A DNA stretch of 64,000 bases from Lacticaseibacillus zeae DSM 20178 = KCTC 3804 (GCF_000260435.1 NZ_BACQ01000031.1:186001-250000), one strand, 5' to 3'. Shown: positions 27,151-36,543, counted from the stretch's first letter. The notes: generated from the sequence alone by a model not told the origin. Program-made: numbers and translations.

Positions 27151-28451
27151 TTGATGCTGTTATTAGGATGTGCAGTTTTCTAGTCTACGTGTTTCTTTTG
27201 AGCTTCTTTTTTGCAAGTTGGTCGGTTTCCGAAAGACGATCACTTATCTGGATGATGACATTGGCAGGTTTGGCAGGGATTGTTGCAGTAAGCTCGTATG
27301 CTGTTCCGTCTAGTGTCGAACCCTTCATCAATCTCGTTGTCACGCTAATTGCAATGACCACCATTGCATTACACCATGAAGTAGCGATCAAGGATATGCT
27401 CTTTTGGTTTATTATTTTGCTGGCCATTAATTTCATCAGCGAAGCTTTGTCTTTAGCTGTTTTCAGATCAATCACAGCGGCATCTTATGGTCCTCAGAGC
27501 TTCATTTTTGCGATTGCAACGACGAGCATTTCGATGATGCTGGAAGTTTTAATGATTTTCGGACTTAAGTTGGTGGTTTTCCGGAACCAAATGTATCTGG
27601 AATCGTTAAAACTTCCGGTACTGCTGGCTTTAACGTCAATTCCACTTGTCTCGATAGGCGTTCTATTCAGCTTTTTAATGGCGAACATCAATACTTCCGT
27701 CCATTCACCTTATTTTGTATTAATGATTACAGTAGGCGTTTTGTACATGAACCTTTGTGGTCTATATTTATACGGAAGTTTGACGAAACACTTACGAAAA
27801 ATCAATCAGATTACATTACAAAACAAGTCGCTTTCTTTTGAAAGAAAATATCTCACTGAATTGAAAAAGTCACAAAATCAGCTTGCGGCAATGCGTCATG
27901 ATTTGAAAAATCAATATATCGTATTGCTTGGACTATTGGAGAAGAAGCGTGTTGGAGACGCAAAAAGATATCTTTCAAAGTCTACAGATAGGCTGAATAT
28001 GCAACAAAAGTTTTATACACGCGATGTGGTTTTAAATTATTTATTAAATGACAAGCGAGACCTGGCTGACAAGGCGGGGATTAGGTTTGACATCAAGGTG
28101 TTGCTTGCCGAACAAATAAATGTCGATAACGATGTTTTGGCTATTTTGATTGGCAATCTGCTTGATAATGCTCTTGAGGCGTCTAGGAGATTAGGAGACA
28201 GCCGTTCTGCAAAAATCACACTGGTTATTAAGCAGTTTGACAATAAATTGCTAATCGATATTGAGAACATTTTCGACCCTGCCGAAGCAATGACGCGACA
28301 ACGGCGAAAAATAGAAGGGCTTGGAACAAGTAATGTTAAGAGACTTATTGCCCGTCATAACGGCCTTTATCGGCAATGGACGGAAGAAAATAAGTTCTTT
28401 GTTAGCGTCATTTTACTTGATATCGTTAAAAAAACTGTCGGAGAGATTTGA
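27147..28451 (+). CDS. GHKL sensor histidine kinase (AgrC type)
   Basis: 434 residues. About six membrane segments fill residues 1-210, the polytopic sensor of peptide-responsive kinases. A dimerisation helix has the phospho-accepting His251 in AMRHDLKNQY. The N box is ILIGNLLDNALEAS near 345, and the G box follows in the C-terminal GHKL ATPase with KIEGLGTSNVKRLI. The tail ends at the intrinsic terminator. Pairs with the LytTR regulator upstream. Convergent to a double ABC transporter that may be its target. Confidence 0.92.
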   Translation: MIDAVIRMCSFLVYVFLLSFFFASWSVSERRSLIWMMTLAGLAGIVAVSSYAVPSSVEPFINLVVTLIAMTTIALHHEVAIKDMLFWFIILLAINFISEALSLAVFRSITAASYGPQSFIFAIATTSISMMLEVLMIFGLKLVVFRNQMYLESLKLPVLLALTSIPLVSIGVLFSFLMANINTSVHSPYFVLMITVGVLYMNLCGLYLYGSLTKHLRKINQITLQNKSLSFERKYLTELKKSQNQLAAMRHDLKNQYIVLLGLLEKKRVGDAKRYLSKSTDRLNMQQKFYTRDVVLNYLLNDKRDLADKAGIRFDIKVLLAEQINVDNDVLAILIGNLLDNALEASRRLGDSRSAKITLVIKQFDNKLLIDIENIFDPAEAMTRQRRKIEGLGTSNVKRLIARHNGLYRQWTEENKFFVSVILLDIVKKTVGEI

Positions 28452-28462
28452 CCGACAGTTTT
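28431..28462. terminator. Terminator overlapping the kinase gene end
   Basis: AAAACTGTCGG and CCGACAGTTTT form an 11 bp stem that spans the stop codon, followed by TATTC. Usable in both directions between convergent operons. Confidence 0.8.
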
Positions 28463-28571
28463 ATTCTATTTTCTCTACTTGAATTACCTGTGTGACACAA
28501 TAGATGATGCGTGTGGGCATTGTATCCAAAACGACCGAGGTCAAATAATCAAAACGTTTGGCGACAACCAT
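28461..28571 (-). CDS. Candidate 36-residue ORF after the ABC operon
   Basis: An open frame begins at ATG 28571, two bases after the stop of the last ABC permease gene, and reads MVVAKRFDYLTSVVLDTMPT followed by RIIYCVTQVIQVEKIE. The single cysteine near the end before an acidic tail vaguely recalls precursors of cyclic signal peptides. There is only a weak ribosome site (GATGAAG), so translation would rely on coupling. The end overlaps the terminator. No AgrB-like processing protein is nearby. Low confidence. Confidence 0.25.
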   Translation of the reverse strand: MVVAKRFDYLTSVVLDTMPTRIIYCVTQVIQVEKIE

Positions 28572-28572
28572 A

Positions 28573-29274
28573 TTAAAGAACTTCATCGTTTTCAATACCA
28601 TTTCCCATGGTCAGGCCAACCAGAATAACAATCACCATTGACACAACAGCGACGATTAGCGTTATAAACTTGGACGCCATCATCGTTATCGCTGCAAGGT
28701 TAGAAAAGAGGATAACTAAAACGATGCTAGCAATCATTGATTTTACTTTTCCGTTCAGTTTGATACCAATAAAGCTGGACAACAAAATAATCGCGATCGT
28801 TAAAAAGGTTCCAGCGAATACTGAAGTTAGTAAGTCTAGAATTCCTGTCGGCTGTTCAGTCATCAATTGGAAGAGGAATTCTAAAATGTTGAAGACTAAA
28901 TCCGCAATAAATAGACCAACGATCATTGCTGAAGCGACAACAAGCGAAAAAGCGGCGAGTTTTGTATAAAATAGTGACTTTCGACCAACAGGCAATAAGT
29001 ATGTTTGACTTTTGTTTGTCCCAACATAATTGCCAACGAGGATTTGGCAGGCGACCACCGTACCATAAATTGCCAATGCACACATGGTTCCGGTTGTTGC
29101 CAAAGCAAGGATGACATTGGAATGGGTCAGTATATTGCTGTCATCGCTGCGATCAAAGCGGCCAACTAAAGCAAAGAAATATAAGAACAATAGTTGAAGC
29201 ACCATTGTCGTTAAGTTCAAAGAGCCAAAGAATTTACTCAAACGTGAGATTTCAAAGTGTAAATTTCGCATCAT
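28573..29274 (-). CDS. ABC transporter permease (second pair)
   Basis: 233 residues from ATG 29274 (or ATG 29271) after GAGAGGCGA. Six membrane segments in the ABC-2/LanEG-like arrangement, with conserved-looking GTNKSQTYLLPVGRKSLFYTK between helices 2 and 3, the cytoplasmic coupling loop of lantibiotic immunity permeases. It starts eight bases after the ATPase stop at 29282. The open frame upstream is part of the ATPase gene and was excluded. Works with the ATPase at 29282-30007. Confidence 0.82.
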   Translation of the reverse strand: MMRNLHFEISRLSKFFGSLNLTTMVLQLLFLYFFALVGRFDRSDDSNILTHSNVILALATTGTMCALAIYGTVVACQILVGNYVGTNKSQTYLLPVGRKSLFYTKLAAFSLVVASAMIVGLFIADLVFNILEFLFQLMTEQPTGILDLLTSVFAGTFLTIAIILLSSFIGIKLNGKVKSMIASIVLVILFSNLAAITMMASKFITLIVAVVSMVIVILVGLTMGNGIENDEVL

Positions 29275-29281
29275 TCGCCTC

Positions 29282-30007
29282 TCAATTAAGTGAATTGGTA
29301 TGACGGACAAACTCGCGATAAAAGTCTGCCAGTCCGTCAGTGAAGTCCGATTTGATTGCCGCAAGCTTCTTTACGCCACTCGTTTGTCCATGAGCGATCA
29401 CAACTGATTGTGTAATGATGTCGTTCAAATCCGCGAACGAATGGCTTGTGATGATGACGACCTTGTCTTTTGCAAGGTTGTTGATTAACTTTTTCGTCAA
29501 GTTAACCCCATCTGGATCTAGACCATTGAAAGGCTCATCTAAGATTAAAATGCTGGGATCGTGCGAAATAGCAAGAGCAAGTAGTAATCGTTGGCGCATG
29601 CCTAGTGATAGACTGCCGATTTTTTGCTTAGGTGTGATCTCTAATGCAACGTTTTGAAGAAGTTCATGCCAATCTTTAGGTCTTTTAAGACAAAAATAGT
29701 GATAGTGTTCTGTCAGCAAGGTATCAATGGTTAAATCAAAGATGCTGTCAGATTGTGCAAAAACCGAACCGATGTGTTTTAGGAAAGTTGACCTAGTACG
29801 TCGATCCAATACTAATTCGTTCAGTTGGATCTCACCGCCATCGGGAATGATGAGCCCACAGATGCATTTCAGTAAGGTTGTTTTCCCGGCACCATTTGGC
29901 CCCACCAATCCATAAACTTCGCCGCTTTCACAACTCAGATTTTTAACTTGCAAGATGTTTCGACCGGAAAGTGATTTAGTAAGATGCTCAATCGTGATTC
30001 GTGTCAA
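29282..30007 (-). CDS. ABC transporter ATP-binding protein (second pair)
   Basis: 241 residues. Walker A VGPNGAGKTTLL, signature LSLGMRQRLLLALAI, Walker B ILILDEPFNGLD and switch histidine in ITSHSF. The single-domain form resembles bacitracin/lantibiotic export or immunity ATPases. TTG 30007 is used (TTG ACA CGA ATC), with GGAG 11 bases upstream. It follows the permease at 30015 closely within the four-gene operon. Confidence 0.9.
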   Translation of the reverse strand: MTRITIEHLTKSLSGRNILQVKNLSCESGEVYGLVGPNGAGKTTLLKCICGLIIPDGGEIQLNELVLDRRTRSTFLKHIGSVFAQSDSIFDLTIDTLLTEHYHYFCLKRPKDWHELLQNVALEITPKQKIGSLSLGMRQRLLLALAISHDPSILILDEPFNGLDPDGVNLTKKLINNLAKDKVVIITSHSFADLNDIITQSVVIAHGQTSGVKKLAAIKSDFTDGLADFYREFVRHTNSLN

Positions 30008-30014
30008 ATGATGG

Positions 30015-30785
30015 TCAACTCCTTTTCGATAGCGCCAACAGAGACAATGCGAAGGCTGTCGTCAGCCACATCAACAGTACGAGTAGGTTTAAGTAAGAAA
30101 AGGGGGCAGCGTGAAACAGAGTAGCCCTAATTAAATTGCTGGCTGGAACGAAAGGGAGTAACTCGTAGACGGAGGTCAGCCAAAAAGGAATTCGATCAGC
30201 CGGATAGGTAATTGGTGAAAACAATAAACCGCCAATCATAATGACCTGTGTTGTCAATGCCATCGCGTTAGCAGAAAGCCAGTACGCTAAGGAAAAGCCA
30301 ATTAAAACCATCGTTATTTGCGCCAAAACGATTACAGTTATACTGATTGGGGATACGTAGAGATCAACATGAAAGCGACTGGTAGCGGCGATACAAGACA
30401 TGATCACACCTGGAATTGAAGCAAGGCTCCAAATAATGACGTCAGCTAATATAATCTTTGTTCTGGCGACCGGAAGTGTCTTTTGATAAGCCACGACGCC
30501 ATCTTGTTTCGCCGTGCTAACAATTTGGGCAGCCAGTACGCAACCCACCGCAATGATGCCGATGGTAATAGCGCCTGAGGAAAGGTATAGGATATCGGTA
30601 TGGCTCATATTTGGCATTAATAAAGCTAAACCATAGACGATAGCTAGTGCTAAAACAACTTGGGTCATGCTAAAAGCAGGGAGTAAAACTTTATGTCTGA
30701 TTAAACTCCACCGGATGAGTCCCCAAAATTGGCGTACTTGTTGCTTTGGAATCTTATCTACAAAATAGTTATCTTTTATTTCCAT
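30015..30785 (-). CDS. ABC transporter permease (first pair)
   Basis: 256 residues, six hydrophobic segments in the ABC-2 type layout. The cytoplasmic N-terminus reads MEIKDNYFVDKIPKQQVRQF; AKQDGVVAYQKTLPVARTKI is the loop after helix 2, and ITYPADRIPFWLTSVYELLPFV is between helices 5 and 6. This loop pattern is typical of ABC-2 exporters (YADRIP...LPF). Overlaps the ATPase gene before it by 17 bases, a sign of coupling. Confidence 0.88.
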   Translation of the reverse strand: MEIKDNYFVDKIPKQQVRQFWGLIRWSLIRHKVLLPAFSMTQVVLALAIVYGLALLMPNMSHTDILYLSSGAITIGIIAVGCVLAAQIVSTAKQDGVVAYQKTLPVARTKIILADVIIWSLASIPGVIMSCIAATSRFHVDLYVSPISITVIVLAQITMVLIGFSLAYWLSANAMALTTQVIMIGGLLFSPITYPADRIPFWLTSVYELLPFVPASNLIRATLFHAAPFSYLNLLVLLMWLTTAFALSLLALSKRS

Positions 30786-31698
30786 CGGTTAGTCCTCCAT
30801 ACACATCATTCAACGATGCTGGCGATAAGCGATAGTTCCGGATTTCTTCTGTAGCTACTTTTGCAGACAGCCAAGAGACGGCATCTGTCATGTCATCGGC
30901 TTTTAAAAAGAGATCATATTGGAATTCGTCACTTGTGACGATACGATCAGCTTGTGGCAGTTCATTGTTTTTAAATGCATGTTTGGCGTTAATCGTCAAA
31001 ACCGCAGAACTTAGTCGATCATGAGACAGTATATTGACTTGTTCGTCCTTGATTAGGCGACCATGATGCATGAATAAATAGCGATCTGCATACTGTTCTA
31101 CTTCAAGTAAATTATGGGTAACCACAATAACAATGTGGCCTTGCAGCGCTAATTTTCTAAGGCATTGCCAGAGTAGTTTTCGCCTGACCGGATCAACATC
31201 ATTTGTTGGTTCATCAAATAAAAGAATAGGCGAAGGTCGTACAACTGTCATGGCAAATGACGTTAAGCGGCGGAGCCCCCCGGAGAGCTTTTCTCCTGGC
31301 ATATCCGCCCACTCGTTCATGTGTAAAGTGTCAAGGATCTTGTCCACTTCCGTTCTTAGTGCTCGACCATGAGCTCCACGTATTCGCGCAATGGCTGAAA
31401 TTGCTTGACGTAACGTGACGCCTGCAATGGGTGCATGTAATTGTGGCATCATCGAAATGACGTTTCGGGCGAACGCAGGCTCTTGCGCCAAAGAATGGCC
31501 TGAAAATGTTATTGAACCTCTATTCGGCTTCACAGTGCCCATGATTTGATTTAATAAAGTGCTTTTCCCAGCGCCGTTATGTCCAGTTAAAGCGGTAACT
31601 TCACCTGGAAGAAACTGGGTTGAAATATTGTCGTTGGCAATCACTTTATGATGATTAAATGTTTTTGTGACTGAATAAATATTTAATGTTGCGTTCAA
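30769..31698 (-). CDS. ABC transporter ATP-binding protein (first pair)
   Basis: 309 residues from TTG 31698, which follows GAAGGTGA; the open frame extends 43 codons further but without a ribosome site. Walker A GHNGAGKSTLL, signature LSGGLRRL, Walker B ILLFDEPTNDVD and VTHNLLEVE. A C-terminal extension of about 90 residues follows the ATPase, as in DrrA/YadG-like drug exporters. First gene of the operon ATPase-permease-ATPase-permease, read towards the two-component operon. Confidence 0.85.
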   Translation of the reverse strand: MNATLNIYSVTKTFNHHKVIANDNISTQFLPGEVTALTGHNGAGKSTLLNQIMGTVKPNRGSITFSGHSLAQEPAFARNVISMMPQLHAPIAGVTLRQAISAIARIRGAHGRALRTEVDKILDTLHMNEWADMPGEKLSGGLRRLTSFAMTVVRPSPILLFDEPTNDVDPVRRKLLWQCLRKLALQGHIVIVVTHNLLEVEQYADRYLFMHHGRLIKDEQVNILSHDRLSSAVLTINAKHAFKNNELPQADRIVTSDEFQYDLFLKADDMTDAVSWLSAKVATEEIRNYRLSPASLNDVYGGLTDGNKR

Positions 31699-31933
31699 TG
31701 ATTCACCTTCTTTGCTGCCGAATTGAAGAACCCATTGGTCAATGTAGATGGGGACCTGTGCGAAGACGTTAAAGCATTTATAGTTTATTCGTTTGATGAC
31801 TAAATCGGAGGAGTTCGTCATGATCAACCAGTTTGATGTAACAAATAACCTGGTTTTGAATGCGCAAATAAAAATCTATAGGCCAAAAAAGTTTTAGCAG
31901 AGTGTCTATCAAGATAGTCTCTATTGGACAATG

Positions 31934-31949
31934 TGTTTCACGTGAAACA
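31934..31949. other. parS-like site 3
   Basis: TGTTTCACGTGAAACA is a perfect 16 bp palindrome of the ParB-site type, intergenic between the ABC operon and a divergent gene. Confidence 0.82.
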
Positions 31950-32107
31950 AGTGCTGATGTTTAATGACCTTTGGATATTCCACTAAAAACATGAAATTAC
32001 CTTAACTTTTTGGCCCAGACTGCCTGAATGTGCATGCAAGAATTACGCTGAAAATAGTTGGAATTTTTAGCAACCGATGTAGTTCATAGAAAAGTTGGGT
32101 GGTCATT

Positions 32108-32666
32108 TTGAAAAGGAAACACTTAGTATCACTTATCCTGATCGTCAGTGTATTGGCGCTTGTGCTTGTAACTTTTGTTAGTCTTCGTCACCAAGGTCCT
32201 AAAAACAGACGCGATCCCGGCGCTGATGCCGAGAGCTTTTTGATTAAGTTGCCTGGTAACATGGATATTGTTAAGTTGGGTGTTGGCCCTTTTTTTGATT
32301 GAGCGAATTCCTAAAAAGTTACAGACAACGACTGATGCCAACACGCTGCTTTACCATGTTCAAGCTGCTGGGTGCCATGGTCAGACGATGGTTGTGAAGG
32401 CGAAGGAAGATGACAACTACGACTTCCTGAAGTCTGGTGTAAGCGGTGAAGGCTATGCGTTGACGTTGATTAACCTACATACAGGAAAGCGAGTGTGGGC
32501 GCATAAGTTGGGATCGTTGCAACGTCGACACCCGGAGGCCCGCCGAATTCGGGTGAAGTCGTTGGATCACTACCACTGGCGGGACCCTTCCAAGCAGCTT
32601 CCTAAAAGCGAGGATAATCGGGTGATTACGTCACGAGTTTTTACTGATATGGTGACTGGTCATTAA
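32108..32666 (+). pseudogene. Membrane-anchored/secreted protein, frameshifted at a T7 run
   Basis: TTG 32108 follows GGGTGG and opens a frame with an N-terminal hydrophobic segment (KRKHLVSLILIVSVLALVLV). It stops at 32302 right after seven Ts (32290-32296). Removing one T continues as VGPFLIERIPKKLQTTTDAN into the frame that ends at 32666, giving about 186 residues in all. The second part contains AAGCHGQTMVVKAKEDDNYD and LHTGKRVWAHKLG and looks like a small exported domain. Either a true pseudogene, a slip-strand phase-variable gene, or a sequencing error. Function unknown. Confidence 0.7.
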
Positions 32667-32740
32667 GTTCGGGAAAGTTTGTGCCTAAATGTAACGTTGT
32701 GCTTGTCTTTTGGCGTTGCAATCGCTAATCAAACAAAGAA

Positions 32741-32786
32741 AATCCGTTAGCATCGGCGAATTAGGCTGGTGCTAACGGATTCTTTG
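32741..32786. terminator. Bidirectional terminator
   Basis: AATCCGTTAGCA pairs perfectly with TGCTAACGGATT around a 17 base loop, between convergent genes. Confidence 0.85.
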
Positions 32787-32796
32787 GTCTCGATCT

Positions 32797-33480
32797 TTAA
32801 ATTGGTAAAGTCGTTAGTAACTGGTAAGTTTTAAACGGCCGCCCGGTTTTGCGATAGATGGTGTCGCTTTTTAGAAAATGATGGGCTTCCAAAAAGTTTA
32901 AATATTTACGGACGGAAACGTGGGAGAGCCCGGTTTTGGCGGTTAATTGAGGCACGGTGAATGGTTGGGAGAGTTGGGCGATAGCCTCTTGGATGATTTT
33001 TAGGGTAGCCATGCTTAGTCCTTTATCTAGTTCGAGCGGGGCCGATGCGTGCGGTTGTGGTTCGAGGTAGGCGTCGAGCTGGTTTTGATTGAGTTGATCG
33101 CTGTCAAACATGCGGTTCTTGGCGTAAAAACGGTGAATGCTCTTTTCGAAGCGTTGCAGTGTGAATGGTTTGATGAGGTAGTCGATGACGCCTAAGTGTA
33201 GTGCATCGTTGATGATTTCAACTTCATTGGCTGCGGTGATTAAAATGACGTCAACGGTTTGCTTGGTACGTCGCAGTTCGGTTAGAAGGTCAATGCCGTT
33301 ACCATCCTTGAGCCGAATATCTAAAAGAATGAGTTGGATGGATCGAGTTGCTAATAAATTCCGGGCTTCAGAAATGGTTTCTGAGGAATAAATATTGGTA
33401 AATGTACCGATCTTTTCCAAATAGTTACGGTGAATGAATTGCACCATCGGATCGTCTTCAACAATCAGAATGTTTGTCAT
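32797..33480 (-). CDS. maeR: Malate two-component response regulator
   Basis: 227 residues of the CitB/DcuR family: receiver domain with phospho-acceptor Asp54 in ILLDIRLKDG, Lys in DYLIKPF, a linker, and a C-terminal winged helix with GLSHVSVRKYLNFLEAH. Activates the malate transporter and malic enzyme genes divergent to it. The gene overlaps the kinase end by four bases, as expected for a TCS. Name follows the L. casei mae cluster order. Confidence 0.93.
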   Translation of the reverse strand: MTNILIVEDDPMVQFIHRNYLEKIGTFTNIYSSETISEARNLLATRSIQLILLDIRLKDGNGIDLLTELRRTKQTVDVILITAANEVEIINDALHLGVIDYLIKPFTLQRFEKSIHRFYAKNRMFDSDQLNQNQLDAYLEPQPHASAPLELDKGLSMATLKIIQEAIAQLSQPFTVPQLTAKTGLSHVSVRKYLNFLEAHHFLKSDTIYRKTGRPFKTYQLLTTLPI

Positions 33481-35036
33481 GTGTTTTCCCTCTTTTCGTT
33501 GAGAATAGGGTTGCCGCCGTGATAGTCCACAACTAACTTCAATACTAGCGGGCCATCTTGGTTGAATGTGATGGTGCCGTGTAAATCAGAAAGCAATTGC
33601 TGGAAGTAAGCTTGGTGAACGAATGATAAAAGTGCATCACGATTTGTTATGGTACCTAGATGATAGGTGATGGTTAGTCGATTGTCTGCATAGTCCAGTT
33701 GAATGAGCATGCTGTCAGGCAGATCGTGCTGAAGAAGGCCAAAGTGCAAGTAGCGGCTGAGCGTTAGCAGCGTTTTCGTTTCTGCTACATTGTGATTAGC
33801 CGGTAGTTCCAGGAAAATTTCGTAGTCCAGAGTGGTCTTTCGCTCCGAGAATTTTTCCCGTTCACCGATCATAAAGCCGGCGATAAGTGGATTTTTCACG
33901 AGTAAGGCGAGGCGGTTGGCAAATTCCTGTTCCGGTTTCAGCAGATCTTGCAGATAGATCGCCAGTTCGTCGTATTGTTCGATAGCGACCAAGCCGTAAA
34001 TCACATGCAGCTTGTTCATGAATTCATGGGACTGACTTTGTAAGGCGTTGGCGTAAGTCGTGGTGTTGGCTAGTTGGTCGGCAACGAAAATCGCTTCAGT
34101 CGCATTTCGTAAAAAGATCACGTAACCAATTTTTTGCTTTTTAACCATAATCGGGGCGGCTGAGAAAAGGTAGTCCTGACCGTCTTGTTGGTAGAACTGT
34201 TCGGTTTTGACCGTCAGCTTAACGTGTTCGGGATGTGTAATCAGTGCGGTTATTGGTTGACCGATAAATGCGTTTTGCGGGATAAGATGGTTTTGCAGCT
34301 TGCTGGCAGCTTTGTTGACCAACATGATCTTTTGGTTGAGATCAATCACGATGACCGGATCTTTTGTTTCTTCGAGCATGGCATTTCGTTCCTCAAGCAA
34401 ACGAGCTATTTCCCGCGGCTCTAAGTCGTGAAGTTGCCTCTTAATATAATAGGCAACCAAGAAAGCAATCAGGATGCCCATCACCAGGCCGACAAGCAAT
34501 GCCAAACGAAAGCCGACCTGGGAGTGGTGGATAAGCGTTTGCAGCGCGGTCACTTTGATGCCTAACGCGACAACTCCGATCTCTTTACCTTCTCGATAAA
34601 CCGGAACGAAGCCGCGGAGTGAACGGCCTAACGTTCCCCGGCGTACCGAAACATGTTCATGCCCACGTAAAGCCGTTACTTCGTCGCCGCCTTGAAAATG
34701 ACGATCGATCTGGCTGGGATCAGGATGGGTGAGGCGGATGCCTTGCATATTCATCACGACCACGAAGTCCAGATTGAAGTTTTTCGCCAGCGTATTAGTG
34801 TAGGAGCGGGTTGCCTGATCCGCATGATTGGCTTCAAGTGCCGCTATGACCCGTGGTTCCCGGGCCAATTGGCGGCCAATCGCAAGTAACAGCTGGCCTT
34901 CGCGGGTTTCAAACTGCTGCCGGTTTTCCAGCATGGTTAAGCCATAAACCGTGAAAACCGTCACTAACAGGGTTGAGGTAAAAATGAGCGAAAGCCAGCC
35001 CCACAGGCGCCATCCTTTTATCGTCACGTTTTTCAT
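33477..35036 (-). CDS. maeK: Malate sensor histidine kinase, CitA/DcuS family
   Basis: About 519 residues. A helix near 12-35, an extracytoplasmic Cache/PAS sensor domain (QATRSYTNTLAKNFN, RGFVPVYREGKEIGV), a second helix near 175, a cytoplasmic PAS domain (LEETKDPVIVIDLNQKIM), the phospho-accepting His in SQSHEFMNKLHVIYGL and a C-terminal ATPase-like region. ATG 35036 has AGGAG unusually close (one base), while TTG 35087 lacks any ribosome site, so the start is uncertain. Likely senses external L-malate. Confidence 0.9.
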   Translation of the reverse strand: MKNVTIKGWRLWGWLSLIFTSTLLVTVFTVYGLTMLENRQQFETREGQLLLAIGRQLAREPRVIAALEANHADQATRSYTNTLAKNFNLDFVVVMNMQGIRLTHPDPSQIDRHFQGGDEVTALRGHEHVSVRRGTLGRSLRGFVPVYREGKEIGVVALGIKVTALQTLIHHSQVGFRLALLVGLVMGILIAFLVAYYIKRQLHDLEPREIARLLEERNAMLEETKDPVIVIDLNQKIMLVNKAASKLQNHLIPQNAFIGQPITALITHPEHVKLTVKTEQFYQQDGQDYLFSAAPIMVKKQKIGYVIFLRNATEAIFVADQLANTTTYANALQSQSHEFMNKLHVIYGLVAIEQYDELAIYLQDLLKPEQEFANRLALLVKNPLIAGFMIGEREKFSERKTTLDYEIFLELPANHNVAETKTLLTLSRYLHFGLLQHDLPDSMLIQLDYADNRLTITYHLGTITNRDALLSFVHQAYFQQLLSDLHGTITFNQDGPLVLKLVVDYHGGNPILNEKRENT

Positions 35037-35181
35037 ACTCCTAAGTGGTGAAATAGTTTGTGAACGAGTTACTGAAGGCTTAAACAAATGATTTTATGCT
35101 TTAAAAAGTTAAATAATCTTCCCTAAATGAAGTGCTTACATTAAGCTGTCAATAAATAAGCAGTTGAAGGGGGAGAAAACA

Positions 35182-36507
35182 ATGGCAAACAAATCCGCGC
35201 CAGCTACGACGGGTTCAGGGACACAAGGAAAGTGGATGGGTTTTAAAGTCGGTTCGGTGCCGCTGCCGGTTTATCTTGTGATGGCAGCTGTTATTGTCCT
35301 TGCGGGAGTGATGCAGCAGTTGCCGGTGAACATGCTCGGCGGTTTTGCAGTCATTTTAACGTTGGGGTGGTTACTAGGAACGATTGGCGCTAATATCCCG
35401 GTTGTCAAAAATTTTGGCGGGCCAGCGATTTTATCATTACTTGTGCCATCGATTTTAGTCTTTTATAACGCGATGAATCACAATGTGCTAAAAGCGACCG
35501 ACATGCTGATGAAACAAGCGAATTTTCTTTATTTCTATATCGCGTGTCTGGTCTGCGGTAGCATCTTGGGGATGAATCGAAAGATCCTGATCCAAGGCTT
35601 AATGCGGATGATCGTGCCAATGATGTTGGGTATGATCCTTGCGATGGGTGTCGGCACTTTGGTCGGCGTGTTGTTGGGGTTGGAGTGGAAGCATACCCTT
35701 TTCTTCATCGTGACGCCGGTTTTGGCCGGTGGCATTGGTGAAGGAATTCTACCACTGTCTTTAGGATACAGTACGATCACCGGGACGACCAGCGGCGCGC
35801 TTGTGGCTCAGCTGATCCCGGCTACGATTATCGGTAACTTTTTTGCGATCATGTGTTCAGGTTTGTTGAATCGGCTAGGAGAGAAGCGGCCAGAGTTGTC
35901 TGGACAAGGGCAATTGGTGCGACTCAATGGCGCAGAAGACGATCTCGCCGATGCCTTAAAAGATGATACCGGCCCACTTGATCTCAAAATGATGGGCGCT
36001 GGCGTACTCACGGCTTGTACGTTATTCATTTTAGGGATGCTGCTGCAGTCAGTTACAGGCTTTCCCGGCCCGGTTTTGATGATTGTGGCCGCGGCTATTC
36101 TGAAGTATGTCAATGTGATTCCCGGAGAGACGCAGCGTGGCGCCAAGCAACTCTACAAGTTTATTTCCAGTAATTTTACTTTCCCGTTGATGGCCGGACT
36201 TGGACTCTTATACATTCCGCTAAAAGACGTCGTGGGCATGTTGAGCTGGCAATATTTTATTGTGGTAATCAGTGTTGTGTTTACGGTTGTTGCGACCGGA
36301 TTTTTCGTGGCGCGGTTTTTGAATATGAATCCGGTTGAAACGGCCATTGTAACGGCGTGCCAAAGCGGGATGGGCGGCACTGGCGACGTGGCGATTCTGA
36401 GTACGGCGAATCGCATGAATTTGATGCCGTTTGCGCAGGTTGCGACGCGATTAGGCGGTGCGATCACGGTGATTACGATGACCGCTATTTTGCGGATGGT
36501 GTTTTAG
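35182..36507 (+). CDS. maeP: L-malate transporter, 2-hydroxycarboxylate family
   Basis: 441 residues, about eleven membrane helices, member of the CitP/MleP/CimH family that carries malate or citrate with protons. Family motifs are GGIGEGILPLSLGYSTITG near 190 and CQSGMGGTGDVAILSTANR near 400, the two re-entrant loops carrying GGxG. ATG 35182 follows GGGGGAG. Divergent from maeK-maeR; the 145 base gap has AT-rich direct repeats (TTAAATAA, AATAAATAA) where MaeR could bind. Confidence 0.93.
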   Translation: MANKSAPATTGSGTQGKWMGFKVGSVPLPVYLVMAAVIVLAGVMQQLPVNMLGGFAVILTLGWLLGTIGANIPVVKNFGGPAILSLLVPSILVFYNAMNHNVLKATDMLMKQANFLYFYIACLVCGSILGMNRKILIQGLMRMIVPMMLGMILAMGVGTLVGVLLGLEWKHTLFFIVTPVLAGGIGEGILPLSLGYSTITGTTSGALVAQLIPATIIGNFFAIMCSGLLNRLGEKRPELSGQGQLVRLNGAEDDLADALKDDTGPLDLKMMGAGVLTACTLFILGMLLQSVTGFPGPVLMIVAAAILKYVNVIPGETQRGAKQLYKFISSNFTFPLMAGLGLLYIPLKDVVGMLSWQYFIVVISVVFTVVATGFFVARFLNMNPVETAIVTACQSGMGGTGDVAILSTANRMNLMPFAQVATRLGGAITVITMTAILRMVF

Positions 36508-36543
36508 ACAGACGTTTTTTCAGAATTGAGGAGGAGAACGAAC

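Noticed and set aside
31820-31897. 25-residue plus-strand ORF MINQFDVTNNLVLNAQIKIY with GGAGGAG upstream
   Set aside because: Ribosome site may be chance within the ABC leader; no promoter and no family; too weak to list as a gene.
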